Shown: in pieces, positions 1 to 10,722 of the stretch
Layout: every line of letters starts with the position of its first letter
Position numbering within the stretch: the stretch's first letter is position 1
Source: Melampsora larici-populina 98AG31
Taxonomy: Eukaryota; Basidiomycota; Pucciniomycetes; Pucciniales; Melampsoraceae
Direction: 5' to 3'
Assembly: GCF_000204055.1 (NCBI RefSeq)
Contig: NW_006768790.1
Coordinates: 513,534 to 577,533 of the forward strand
DNA length: 64,000 bases
Notes under the pieces: model-generated
Seen by the model: the letters and a program-made list of their open reading frames with translations, nothing else
The model's database searches: none
What the model was told of the DNA's origin: nothing
Position numbers and translations under genes: made by a program

Positions 1-2114
1 CTACGCCCACGTCTTTACCCGCTCAAACTTGTGGATACTAATCCCCACGAGTCTAGTAGAAGTTTGTTTAAACTTCTATCCTCTTTTTTATTCAATCTAT
101 TAGCCCAACAGACGCTAGTAGGCTCACATCCTGCCTCTCTCTCTTCAACGGTCATCCCGGAGATCATAGCCTCGCTCTTGGCTCCTGCCTCAATCGTTTC
201 CTTGGTCCCTCGCTGCTTGCCCTTTGGCAGCCTTCTTTGCCTTGTATTCGGCCTTTGGAAGCCAGGGTTCCGTCCTCGCTGGGTTTGTGTGCAGGGATGA
301 TGTCGAGGCCGCGTTATAGGGGGTGTTTCCTTGCGGCGCAAACGTTCTCTTGCTAAACTGGTTTTCTTTAGTTAAACCAGTTTCCGTCTGGTGCGTCCAG
401 ATTTGTTTGGTATGCCCTCTTGCCAAAGTGTTCGCAGATCAGCTTTACTTTGTCGAGAAGAACTTGCTGCACTTTTGTGATGTTGTAGATTTTGTTGTCC
501 GCTGTCGAGCGCATCACCCCTTGTTGCACTTGTTGGCAGTAACGCAGCGCCACCATCCAGCCAACATTTTCCCTGAGTTCCATCACCACCATCTTATGTC
601 CTTCAAATCTCTCAGACTGTGTCTGCCATCTGGCTTTCTTAACTTATCTGATGAAGAGGGTTATGGTATCTAGCCATTGCTCGTATTGCATGGTGAGTTC
701 CTCCGCGGGAGGTTCGCCGCCGTACACCCGTACTCCGTTTCCCTCTAGGATCTTTGAAGTCGTTGGGGCTTCTTTCGTGCTCCACCCTTTGGCGTCTTGT
801 CTCAAGAAATCACGTTTGAAGACCGTCAACGGCACGTATGCCTTGAATGTTTGCATGTACGTTGTCAACACTGGTGACAATTCAGGTAGGGACTTCTCCA
901 TTTGTGTCAAATCGTTGAGGACTATGAGGCAACCATTCTCAACTACATCTCCATTGGCCAACTCCATCCTTCGTTTCCCAGACAGGAGTAGCGCTTCCAC
1001 CAGTTCCACTTCTGACTTATCTATTGTGGTCCGTGTCGATTTTGGTCTGTCTGGTTGTTTGGACGGGGATGTTGGTCTTGGCCGTTTTGGTCCTCCTTGG
1101 TCCTGCCGCTCATTTCCGTTGACTGATGACTCTGTGATGTTGTCTTGGATGAGTCGGTAGGGGGTTGGGGTGGACAGCCGTGGTGGAGCCTGGACTGCTC
1201 TTGCCAGGGGAGGAGCATCTCCGGTCCTTGGTCTTTGCGCTGAGGTTTTGCTTCTCGCTGCAACTGATACCGTTCTCTCCCAAGTCATGAAAGAGTCCAT
1301 GAATTGGGCTAGGAGTGCTGCCGCGTCTGTGTTGTCTCCTCTGAGGTATAGCTCGTCAATCTGGGCTTGGATGTTGATTATCCAATCCCCATCAACCACT
1401 GTCAGTTGGAAATAAGACCGCATGTGAGTCAGCAACTGTCTTTCATGCTTCTTTGTGTCTTCCTTTCTAGGTCCGTTTTAACTCTTCTGCCACCCTGTTC
1501 TTCTAGCCAGGGGAAGCTATGCCCTCCAGGGACCCTATAGGTCCCAAGGCACCCGCAAACGCAGGCCACGGGATATCACCCGTCTTGAGACTGTCCTATT
1601 CGACTAGCTGGGTGAGCTGCACCTTTCTGGTGTGGGATCTGGTCTCTCCCCTCTGTGCGGTGCTTCTTCTCTTTTGTTGACTGAATCTTCTTCTGTTTTG
1701 GCCGTATAGGAGGTGTGTTTTGGAGTGTGGGGTAGAAAACGTTAGCCTTACCTGAGCTGCCGTCGCCTTGGGTCGTGAAGTCCCCTTCTCTGGACTCATC
1801 TCCGCTTTGGTGGTCCTCCTCGCCGGCTGGAGGTTTCCATGAATTGTCATTGTCATCGGATTCTGGTGCCAAGTCCCCTGCCTCTCCTCGGTTTCCGTTT
1901 GGGTTTCCTTCTCCTACTCTACCATTTCCACCTCTTTCTTCTTCTTCTCTTTTGCCTTCACCACATTGTTCTCTTCTTCTACGTCTCCGGTTAGTCCTGG
2001 TGCTCTTCTACAGCTTCTCTTTTGGTTTTCTAGGTTTTGTCCCTGCTGTGCGCCTAAAGCTGTGGATCTCGCTCTTGTTATTCTTGTGTCTGCATTTGCT
2101 AGTCTTCCTTCCAT
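1..2114 (-). pseudogene. Broken gag/ORF1-like protein of an unclassified rust repeat element
   Basis: Protein-coding segments follow one another on the minus strand (about 2114-1914, 1872-1576, 1435-644, 592-368, 426-190), but in different frames and with stops between them. The first begins MEGRLANADTRITRARST. The longest (263 aa) has a glutamine-rich N-terminal third, a proline/serine/lysine-rich middle and a C-terminal third of mixed sequence. The last pieces are basic, rich in K, A and R, and run toward the left edge. The layout (acidic low-complexity N-terminus, structured centre, basic tail) resembles nucleic-acid-binding ORF1 or gag proteins of retroelements that are repeated in rust genomes. 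No zinc knuckle or enzyme motif is visible, so the family is inferred. At least three frameshifts or lost introns make it a pseudogene. It could alternatively be a decayed lineage-specific host protein. Confidence 0.45.
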
Positions 2115-2230
2115 GATTATCTTCAACAAGGTTAATATCACTTCAACAAATATTTATGAGACAAAAAGATATGTGTGATATGATTACGTGAGATAGTGGT
2201 GTGTTGCAGCTGTTCGGTGGTGGACTGAGT

Positions 2231-2280
2231 AATACAGGAGGGGAGAAATTCTTGTGAGGGAAATTTCTCCCTCCAGTATT
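2231..2280. repeat. 20-bp stem hairpin
   Basis: AATACAGGAGGGGAGAAATT is followed about 10 nt later by its near-complement ending in CCTCCAGTATT. The stem is about 20 bp with two mismatches. It lies between the ORF1-like relic and the hAT relic, so it may be the end of one of them. No target duplication was found. Confidence 0.5.
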
Positions 2281-2342
2281 TTGAACCGTCGGTATCAGCG
2301 GCCACCTCTTGCTGCTACCTGTGGGCTTAAGAACCAACGTAG

Positions 2343-3793
2343 CTTATGGTTCTTCCAAAGATAGCTTGCTGAGCATTGAAGCCAGATGAACCTTAAGAGG
2401 ATAAAATTCTGGAATGACCAAGCAGCTGGTGGGACCGTCCCCCTCCATCTGCTTGGTCAGCTCCAAGAACAGCTGAATTAAGAGAACAAAAGAAAAAAAC
2501 TTAAACAAAAGGACATGTAATTAAATGTACTTATCTTATATTGGAGTTGGTGCTTTTTCATAAAGTGCACCCATGCCTGAGCTACCCAAACACCCTTACA
2601 ATGCCAAGCGGTAAGTTCCAAGGTCAAATGGCAAACTTGGTAATTCCAATCAGCGTCAATGAAGGTGACTGGGGCCCCTAAAAAGGTGTGAATGTTGTTG
2701 TGTGTTGTCCAACTGTTGTGTATTAAAGTAAACTTCCCTGCATTGTCCTTGACAAGAGATGTTGGTGTCAGATTACAATTCTTTTATAGATAGGTATTGA
2801 TATAATACAAATGACTTACTTTTATTTCCTTCAACACTGTGTCTTGAAACGAGGCATACATACCAGCGGCCTCTCTTGCAACCCAAGTTGTTCAATACCT
2901 TTGCATCCCGCTGAGCATATTGAGATGCAAGGCGAAGTAAGGAATCCTTGACTTGATTCCAAGGTATGGAAGTTTCATACCACTGTTGATTGGCTCCTGA
3001 CGCTTAGTACATGGCAATCGACGATGTCCTATGCCATGTCCGTCGCAATGGATTTTGAGGTTTCCGAGCAAATCAGGGGCGACTTGAAAAAAATTTTTAC
3101 ACCAAAGACATGGGTATGAAAGCGGCGGTAACCCTTTCTCTAACTGTTGAGTGGTCAAAGTTTAATAATTTAAGTATACTCAAGTGTGGATTATGACAAG
3201 TAAAAGTGGAAATGAAGAAACCTACATCTTATTTTGAAGATTCAGGTGGTCCGAAAGACTCAGGCACAGGAGTATACTCTTGCTCCTGGTGTCCATCATC
3301 GCTGCTCACTTTGAGTACTTTGGTTTGCTTGGCCTTTTGACAAAACGTGAGGTCATCATCCAAATCTTGATTCATTTTGGATTTGGGTGGCAAACTGTCA
3401 CAAGTAGGCTATCAGAAATTGATGTGGGATTGGTGATATGTATGTTGATAAGCCACTTAGTACTACTACTACTGCTACTCACCTGTGATGGCCTTGCAGC
3501 CGTTTCCTGCAAGGTGCTGGAGCTGGAGCTGATTCTTTCAAACAATTGAGTCCAGGAGAGCTTGAGCAAATCTGAATCTGTGAGGTTCTGGACAATGTTT
3601 GCGTTTGTTGGGTTGAACCAGTGGCTTGTGGAAGAGGTATCATTCTTCGGCTATCAGAGGAAGGATTGACCATTCCTAGTAAGTTCTTACAAGGAGTTGG
3701 TGGTCTAGTGGAGCGCCGGAGTGGTGTGGACAAGCATGACTCCAAGTCAGTTGGTTGTTGAGAATAGGAGGTTGAATTGGGACTGCTAGGCAT
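2343..3793 (-). pseudogene. Truncated hAT-superfamily transposase relic
   Basis: Read on the minus strand, an N-terminal exon from ATG at 3793 (start MPSSPNSTSYSQQ) is rich in Ser, Pro and Thr. An acidic exon follows (about 3390-3225), and then a BED/C2H2-like zinc finger at about 3150-2990 with the pattern C-L-W-C, His and C around YPCLWCKNFF and IHCDGHGIGHRRLPC. Downstream, 2725-2545 encodes the start of the hAT DDE fold (IHNSWTTHNNIHTFLGAPV, DADWNYQVCHLTLELTAWH). Positions 2480-2343 encode a later piece (FLELTKQMEGDGPTSCLV). hAT transposases cut and paste DNA with an RNase H-like domain. Here most of the catalytic centre and the C-terminal dimerisation domain are absent and frames are interrupted, so it cannot be active. 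Terminal inverted repeats were not found. It differs from the hAT element at 49 kb. Confidence 0.75.
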
Positions 3794-4117
3794 GATTAAG
3801 AAAAGTGGTAAACAATCAAAATAAAGAAGATTAGAAAGAGTTTGATGGAATTGCGGGAAAAAAAATGACAAAACTGAAGATATAGATTGAAAATAATGAG
3901 TGAATTTGAAGTCGGGACTGAAGGAACAGAATCGGTGTTGAGTTGGACTTGTGCTGTGTATTCAAAGGATTCCATTGGGTTGAGTACTTGAATTGGAGTA
4001 ATTGAGTCCAGATCGAGGTAAGGGGCTGCTGGTCCAGGCCATATTTGCATTGAAGCAAGGGGTCAATGATTGAATTGGGAAATGCTGAGCTCATGAGTAA
4101 GATTGGAAGAAAGCGAG

Positions 4118-4345
4118 GGGACCTACCCTTACCCGCCCGTTGCTATGTTGCATTGCTGGTACTGGGGCCACAACACATTGCAACGCCACAAGAATCCGGG
4201 CCAAATGGGGCAACGCATTGGGCAATGGCCCGATCCATTGCTTTGCCCCATGTTGCCCTCCATGGCCGTTGCTTTGTGTTGCCCAAAGTTGCTCACTGGG
4301 AGCAAAGCATTGGCCCGATGTTGCATACTACTCAATGTGTTTGTT
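4118..4345. repeat. GC-rich island with repeated GCAATGG/CCATTGC words
   Basis: This stretch is clearly more GC-rich than its AT-rich surroundings. It holds many copies of short words such as GCATTGGGCAATGGCCCG, CCATTGC and TTGCCCC in both orientations. All frames are partly open, which low-complexity GC-rich DNA explains. A related short patch (CATCGCCCATTGCCC, ACCCAATGGGCC) occurs at about 8725-8800. It may be a small foldback element. No clean termini were found. Confidence 0.35.
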
Positions 4346-4359
4346 TGGTTTGCGTTTGA

Positions 4360-5262
4360 CGCTGAGGCATCAAATGGCACAATCAAAAGTGAGAATGAAG
4401 GATATTGATTTCAAAGCTGATGTTGCGATAAGGGAAAATTCATATAACTATTGTTGAGTTGTTCAGATACTTGAGAAGGAAGTAGAAAAAAGATATGCAA
4501 AGAATAAAGTGTGTTTATTGAGTCAAAAAAAGGCTGCCCGGAAACAGTGAATTCCGGAGGCATCTGGAAATTCACCAATGACTGAAGAGGACTCTTAAAA
4601 GGAATTTAGAAGAAGAAATACAAAAAATACACATGTGTTTGGTTCGACATGTAGGTGAGACATTGAATTGGAAGAGGGTTGAAGTATGAGGACCAATTCG
4701 AAACCCCTGAGTAACTCCTAAGCCACTCAGTTGGAGAACTGAGGTGGCACATCAGAGTAACATGCCTATTTGGTTATTCTGAAATAAGAATCACTCAGTT
4801 CTTCTTGAAATTACTATACAGATATCAAAAGGAAGAAGCATGAATGCAAAAGAATTCTGCTGTACATGAAGATGTCACGTTTGTTCAAAATGAGCGACTG
4901 ATAGCTGCAAAATGGTGTAATGGAACCCAGGTATGAGAGGAGTACTCGGTTCCTCATTGTGGACAATTTTGGTGCAGATATCAACAAGGCACGGCTTGGT
5001 CATTGCCAATGATTGTACAAATATGTTTGGTGCCAAATAACGCAACACTTAGAGGATGTCTTCAATATTTTCTCCTCTGAGGCAATTGAGAGGGGCAGTC
5101 TGAGGTCTTTTGACAAATTGATCATTGGGCTTAAGAGGAAGTTGAGGGTAAACATAAGAGCGCTTCACAAGACCCAACTTCACCAAATCCAAAAGCACCA
5201 AGAGTTGCTTTGGGCAATCAAGAGAAAAAACACTTGATGAACCCCAATACTGACAACACCAG
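4360..5262. other. Unrecognised AT-rich sequence
   Basis: One 74-codon open frame (5013-5237, plus) lacks recognisable motifs. Nothing else stands out. Confidence 0.4.
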
Positions 5263-5514
5263 AGCTCATTTTTTTTGGTCAATCAATATCCCCAGAAAAC
5301 ATTGTCATGAACAAGAACAAATGTATCAATAATGTCTCAGATGCAGTAGACCTCATCCAGTTTTCTGATACAGAGGTTTTTGACACTGGCAACCTAATTA
5401 TATCTACAAGCACTAGCCAAATTGGGTGGCGGGCGCCGCAGTCGTACAAGCAGGAAAACTTTGTTAACATTTGGTTGGATGTAAATGCAACAAAATGCAT
5501 TTCATAAACTCTTA

Positions 5515-5659
5515 GGGTGCGTTCACTTAAGGAATTTCTGACCAGAAATCACATTCTGTAAAGTTTTCAAGGCAAAAATGAAACATGCACCACCAAATGG
5601 ACACTTTAAAATTTGCAGAATGTGATTTCTGGTCAGAAATTCCTTAAGTGAACGCACCC
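5515..5659. mobile_element. 145-bp MITE with 45-bp terminal inverted repeats
   Basis: The ends read GGGTGCGTTCACTTAAGG... and the exact complement. The perfect inverted match covers 5511-5558 against 5616-5663, including the flanking TTA/TAA. TA lies on both sides (5513-5514, 5660-5661). That fits a TA target duplication (Tc1/mariner type) or a TTA/TAA one (PIF/Harbinger type); the palindromic flanks prevent a choice. There is no coding capacity. The centre is about 57 bp of AT-rich DNA. Confidence 0.8.
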
Positions 5660-5738
5660 TAAGAGTTTATGAAATGCATTTTGTTGCATTTACATCCAAC
5701 CAAATGTTAACAAAGTTTTCCTGCTTGTACGACTGTTC

Positions 5739-5781
5739 CATTTTTGCATCAAAAATTTCACAGAATGTGATTTCTGGTCAG
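5739..5781. mobile_element. Second, partial copy of the same MITE end
   Basis: CATTTTTGCATCAAAAATTT followed by CAGAATGTGATTTCTGGTCAG matches the inner half of the MITE at 5538-5580 read in reverse, with a few differences. It is present only in the right arm of the palindrome. Confidence 0.65.
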
Positions 5782-5913
5782 TAGGTTGCCAGTGTCAAAA
5801 ACCCTTAGAGATCACTGTATCCATGTCTACTGCATCTGAGACATTATTGATACATTTGTTCTTGTTCATGACAATGTTTTCTGGGGATATTGATTGACCA
5901 AAAAAAATGAGCT

Positions 5914-8900
5914 TACACTGCCCAGCATTAAATAGGTTCCCTGGTCGGAACATGACCTAGGCTGGGAATATCATTGAGAGAAGAATGGAGCATCAAATCA
6001 TCTCGCACTGCACATCTGAGCCATAAAGCATACACTACATATGTGCAAACATCTGAGTAAATCCTTAGCTATCAGCTACATACAGGTCCGCTCAGTTATC
6101 TGCTCATCTAGATAAGGAAATCATGTGTAATACATGCTGTAACTTTGTTCAGATTGAGACACACATTTCAAAATATTGACTACATATATCACAATGGCTA
6201 CTCAGGCAATATTCATGGAACTGTGTAACAGTAGCAGAATGGGATTTCATGGTTTAGGCAACTAAAATAAATAAAAGAAATCCAATGTGGCATGTTAGAT
6301 TGCTGCTGCTGGTAGCACACAACAGGGAAGGAATGGGGCAGGGAAGTGCATGGTGGCCATGCTGCTTATGAGGTCTGATTGTTGTGAGATCCAGGACTGA
6401 GAGGAATGATGGTGATTTGGAGCAGAGTTAATATCAAATACCCTTGGAGTGGGGTGAAGATATCCTTGCCCTAAGCCTAACTTCCTAAGCCTCCTAATGG
6501 TTTCAATATCAGAGTGCATCAAGTATCATTTTGTCTCATTGACAGAAAAACATTTTGTGCTGTCTTTGAATATATGGCTCTTTGTAAATTTGAAAGACAC
6601 ACAGTATTTCAACTTATGCACAATACTTTTGTCGATACTTCAAGCTTTTTGCTATTTTTCATCCCTCACGCTCCTCATGTGCAACATATACCACTACTAT
6701 AAGTTTACCTGTCAGTCTTTAGAACAGTATAGCCAATTGGTGGTGTGCACCACAATGACCAACTTTGTCTGGCGGATTGACTGACACCTTTGATAGCTCA
6801 AAGACTTCATGAAGCTCTGCCTTTAAGTCCTTCTGCCTATCTGTCAAGCTCAATGCCAAAAAAAGAAATCAATGGATTGCGGCTCCAGATTGGGAACACT
6901 CCCAATTGATACACCTTGAGTTTTCTAAACAACAGAATACATAATAATTTCAAGAGTAGTATGTCCCTAGAATGAAATTTGTGGAGGATAGTTCATGTCT
7001 GATCTCAATAAGCTCCAATTTCTGAGTGGAGATTGGAGTGAATCAACTCCAGTTTGAGCTGTATATGCAACAGGTTCACAATCCTTCAAAGAAAATCTTT
7101 CAAGATAACAATTGATGAAGATGATGTTTCTTTTTGAAAACTCTCACACTAAAAATTTCAGATGATGCAAACAAACAAATATTGATCAAAAAATGATTAG
7201 AAGGTGATGATAAAAAGTTCAATTGTTCATTGAAGACTTCAAACTGCTGTCTTCTCATGTTCAGTCAGTCTAATATCACTCAGGTTGTTGAAGTACACAG
7301 GATCAATCACACTATAATGATGACCTCTCAGAATTAATGCTCACAGGGTATACATGAAAAAAACTTTGAGAGTCATCTCCCATATCATGTTTATGAATAT
7401 GAAAACCATAAAAAAATTTGATTATAGAAACAAAGACACAAATATGTTGAGAATAAACAAAAGACATGGACCATTTGTACTATTTTGTTAATTTCTCTTG
7501 CAATAGGATCTTTGTATTCTTTAATCATGTTCATGTGAGGAGTATCTATTCATAAATTCATAATTCAATCAATTTGACAATATATCTCCTAATTATTTCA
7601 TTGATTGCGTTTCTGTAACATGAGTTGTTCATCTCATTGGGAATGAAGACATCCAGAAGATCTTGATTGATGATCAAGTTATATCAGTTGATATGAGACA
7701 GTGAGCATAGAGAGGAGAAAGAGAGCAAAGAATGATGAGTCGAAATTTGGCACTTGTAACCTGCAAGAAAGACCAAGATGCGGAGCTTAAGTTACAATGT
7801 CATGCATCACATCCTTAAAACCTTGGAATATAATTGTGTGCAATTCTAAGTGAATTCCGTTCAACATATAGAGGAGAATCATAGAGTTCAGGGTGTCATC
7901 CTCATCATCAAAAAGCCAAATGGAGGAACAAACCTGTGCAGTTGATTTTTGTTTTGTCTGTTGGTCGTTCCTGTTTTGAGTTTGTAAGCTTGAAGATTTT
8001 GCTTTATAATGTGATGAAAGTGGATTATGATTGATGTTTGAAGTCAAAAAATATTGATTTTCAATGTGATGATTATAGTCATCTTTGGCAACGAGAAAAT
8101 ATAAATTTCAATCTTTATCAACTCATTGCTGGAGTTTGGCTTAATCAAACTGGTGATAATGAATAGACTATTCAATCAAATTTGATTGTAGATGATTAGT
8201 GATTTGGATTGTGTTGAAAGTCAATATCAAAGTATTTGTTTGATGAGGGCTATAAAAATATGTAGATTGTAACATAGAATGTATCATGATTGAGGGTCCC
8301 TTTAATAAGGTGCAAGGTTCATTGAATCAGTGTAGCTATTTAAAGAACTCTGATGCTCCAAATGACAACATGGTTCAGTATGATATGGCTCAGACAATCA
8401 AAAGCTCACAGGATGTAAGTTTGATAAATTTTGGAACTGATAGAGAGCATCTTGAAAATTCAAGTGGGATTAATTCTAGTCATAAGAAGACCAATTTGAA
8501 GGCCATTGATCCCTGGTCAGACACTTGTGATGACATGATGGATCTTAAAATGAAATTGCAAAACAAGCAATGTGGATTGGATGTTAAACGGTGATTTCTA
8601 CATCACGCAAACACTTGAAGACACATACATACCTTCCTGGATTAAACCTTCCACTTGTTGAGGTCAGGCAGAGATGATGGAGGTGATTGATTCTACTTAA
8701 GTCCAATTTGAGCACGCCGTTCAATGCTCATCGCCCATTGCCCAGGTAATGTGGAATACCCGACGTGTATCTTACCCAATGGGCCAGCACGGGTAACCCA
8801 TCTAGTGGCACATCCATTGCATTTGTATTCACACGACAGATACACACAAGAGCAAATTGTTTATTCTAGTTTATCAACTCACTTGAGTATTGCACTTGAT

Positions 8901-10513
8901 ACACTGGTAAAAGTAATTGCACAGGTATTGGTTGCTAATATGTTTTTCAAGTGTTTTACGAAGAAATCATAATTGAAGTTGATGAATTAAATGAGGTGAA
9001 AGACATGGAAAACAGAGACAAGGAGTCAATATCACTTTGAGTAAGAGAAGTTGAAGTACGAGGAGTCTATATCAGCTTGATGCAAAAGTGGAAGTAAATA
9101 AAAGTGACAAGTATCAAATGAGCTGTTGAACTTTTAGAGCTACAGATATGGGCTTCATTGCCTGAGTTTGAATCACATGAATACAGAAGGCTATGAGGCG
9201 GCAACGGCCCATCAAACACTGTCTGAGCTCAGGGCACTACCAAGTGCGCATATGAGCCCGGTGGAATGATCATAACGTACTTACAAGTGAAAGCACATCG
9301 GCTTCTTCGGACAATCAACCAAAAAGCAAGTTTAGGAACTTGAGTGTAACACTTTCTACCTCCTTGGCAAGATCTGGGGTGCTGTTGAGTGTCTGGTGTT
9401 CGTAGAGAAACTGAATATTGTTGGGGTTGGTACGCTTAACACATTACCTTTCACGGTGGACTAGTGCTGTTCCATACAGTCCATCTCATAGTCGTCATGA
9501 ACACGTGAGGTGCTTTGAATATCCTTGACATGGCCGGCGTCAGTGGATTATGTCACTTACACATGTAGTTGCGAAGGACAGGGTGGAGGGGATACAACAC
9601 TGATGGATGTGATTGGACCGAGCATTGCGTCGTCGCAGGATGCCTGACCTACAGCAAAGGGAGGGTTGGGTTGCATCGAATCCGGTGCGGAAGACCAAAA
9701 AAAGAGTGTGGTTAGTTAGGATGGTAATTGAGGGGGTCGGGACGACACTAACTTAATGGAAGGACTGTGATTTGATTGTTGGAAGGGAAGGGGGCAGGTT
9801 GATGCCTGTGGTGTGAGCTTGATGGCATTATATTTACAACCTGATGCTGTTTCATCAGAACTGAAATCTGAGACTTAACAAAATCAGAGGAAGGCTTGAG
9901 TGAAATGAAGCAGTTTTAAGATGCTGCTGAGCGGGTGAAACTGGTGGGAAGGCCGTAGCAGCAACTTGATCCAGGTGAGTAGGTCCAAACATCAGTGTTG
10001 TGCGGGCAAGTCTTGGTGAATTGGCGTACGGACCATTGAGATTTGAACTTGGTGTTTAGCCAGGTTTCAAAGATCACATGGCAAGGTAGTCAATTAACGG
10101 TCTACAGGGTAAGGAATAAGAATGTCACTGAGCGACAAACAATTGAGGATAAGACAATCATTTTTCTGGAGGAGTGGATCCCTTTAAGGTAGTTCATTTG
10201 ACGGCAATCTTCAAAAGCCGAGATCTTCAACAGCAGTGCAACAGTGAACTTGTTTGGGAGCCACACAAATTGCCTCCCTTAGCGATGCGCGGCAACAAGG
10301 GCCTCATGCCAAGCTTCACTTGCGTGGCTTCTTTCGCAAGCTGTGATTCCAGAGATGTGCCTTGATTCACCATCAATAGCGCCAGACGGATGTGCAATTG
10401 ATGATACGCAACCCGCCTTCACGTCGGCATCCGCAGATTGAGGATGTATGTCACTATTGTCATTCCTCAAAGGCAAAAGGAACAAAATCAACATTCATTA
10501 CAATTTGTGCCTT
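5914..10513. other. Unrecognised AT-rich sequence with possible isolated exons
   Basis: No convincing gene is visible. Possible exon-like pieces are 6298-6522 (minus, 75 codons), about 6738-6848 (minus, reading LTDRQKDLKAELHEVFELSK and onward) and 8286-8594 (plus, 102 codons, Asp/Asn/Lys-rich, starts MIEGPFNKVQGSLNQ). None carries a domain I can name. They are not joined by an obvious splice pattern. Confidence 0.3.
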
Positions 10514-10719
10514 CACCGCCAACATATTTACCTCGGATTACAAAATCCGAGGTATCCTCGGATGCAAAACCTCGGACAGAAGCTTCCCGAGGTTTTGATC
10601 CGAGGTTATTTCCAGGGCAAAAAAATACCTCGGGCGAAAACCTCGGACAAGGTCTGTCCAAGGATTTGCCTCCGATGATGCCTCGGATTTCTCAACCCGA
10701 GGCATCTATGCTGGCAGTG
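10514..10719. mobile_element. 206-bp CACTA-like MITE, CpG-rich copy
   Basis: The ends are CACCGCCAACATATTTACC on the left and the complement of CACTGCCAGCATAGATGCC on the right, an imperfect inverted repeat of about 23 bp. CTT flanks both sides (10511-10513, 10720-10722), a 3-bp target duplication. CAC termini with 3-bp duplications are typical of the CACTA/EnSpm superfamily. The body holds many CCTCGG/CCGAGG words that can form several hairpins. A second copy is at 60150-60284. Confidence 0.75.
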
Positions 10720-10722
10720 CTT

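Larger units (their letters stand above)
5263..5913. repeat. Inverted duplication (palindrome) with a MITE at the centre
   Basis: The 250 bp left of the central MITE (5263-5512) reappears as its reverse complement to the right (5664-5913). It starts AGCTCATTTTTTTTGGTC on the left and ends with the complement on the right. The match is near-perfect over most of its length. It is interrupted by two blocks where the arms differ, at about 5350-5375 with its partner and at 5396-5439 with its partner at 5737-5783. Confidence 0.9.

Noticed and set aside
1..300. Plus-strand hydrophobic frame with signal-peptide look (31-300)
   Set aside because: It is the antisense of the basic tail of the ORF1-like relic. 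The minus-strand reading is consistent with the upstream pieces.
5511..5520. Telomere-like TTAGGG at the MITE edge
   Set aside because: A single hexamer that is part of the MITE end and its TTA flank. There is no tandem array.
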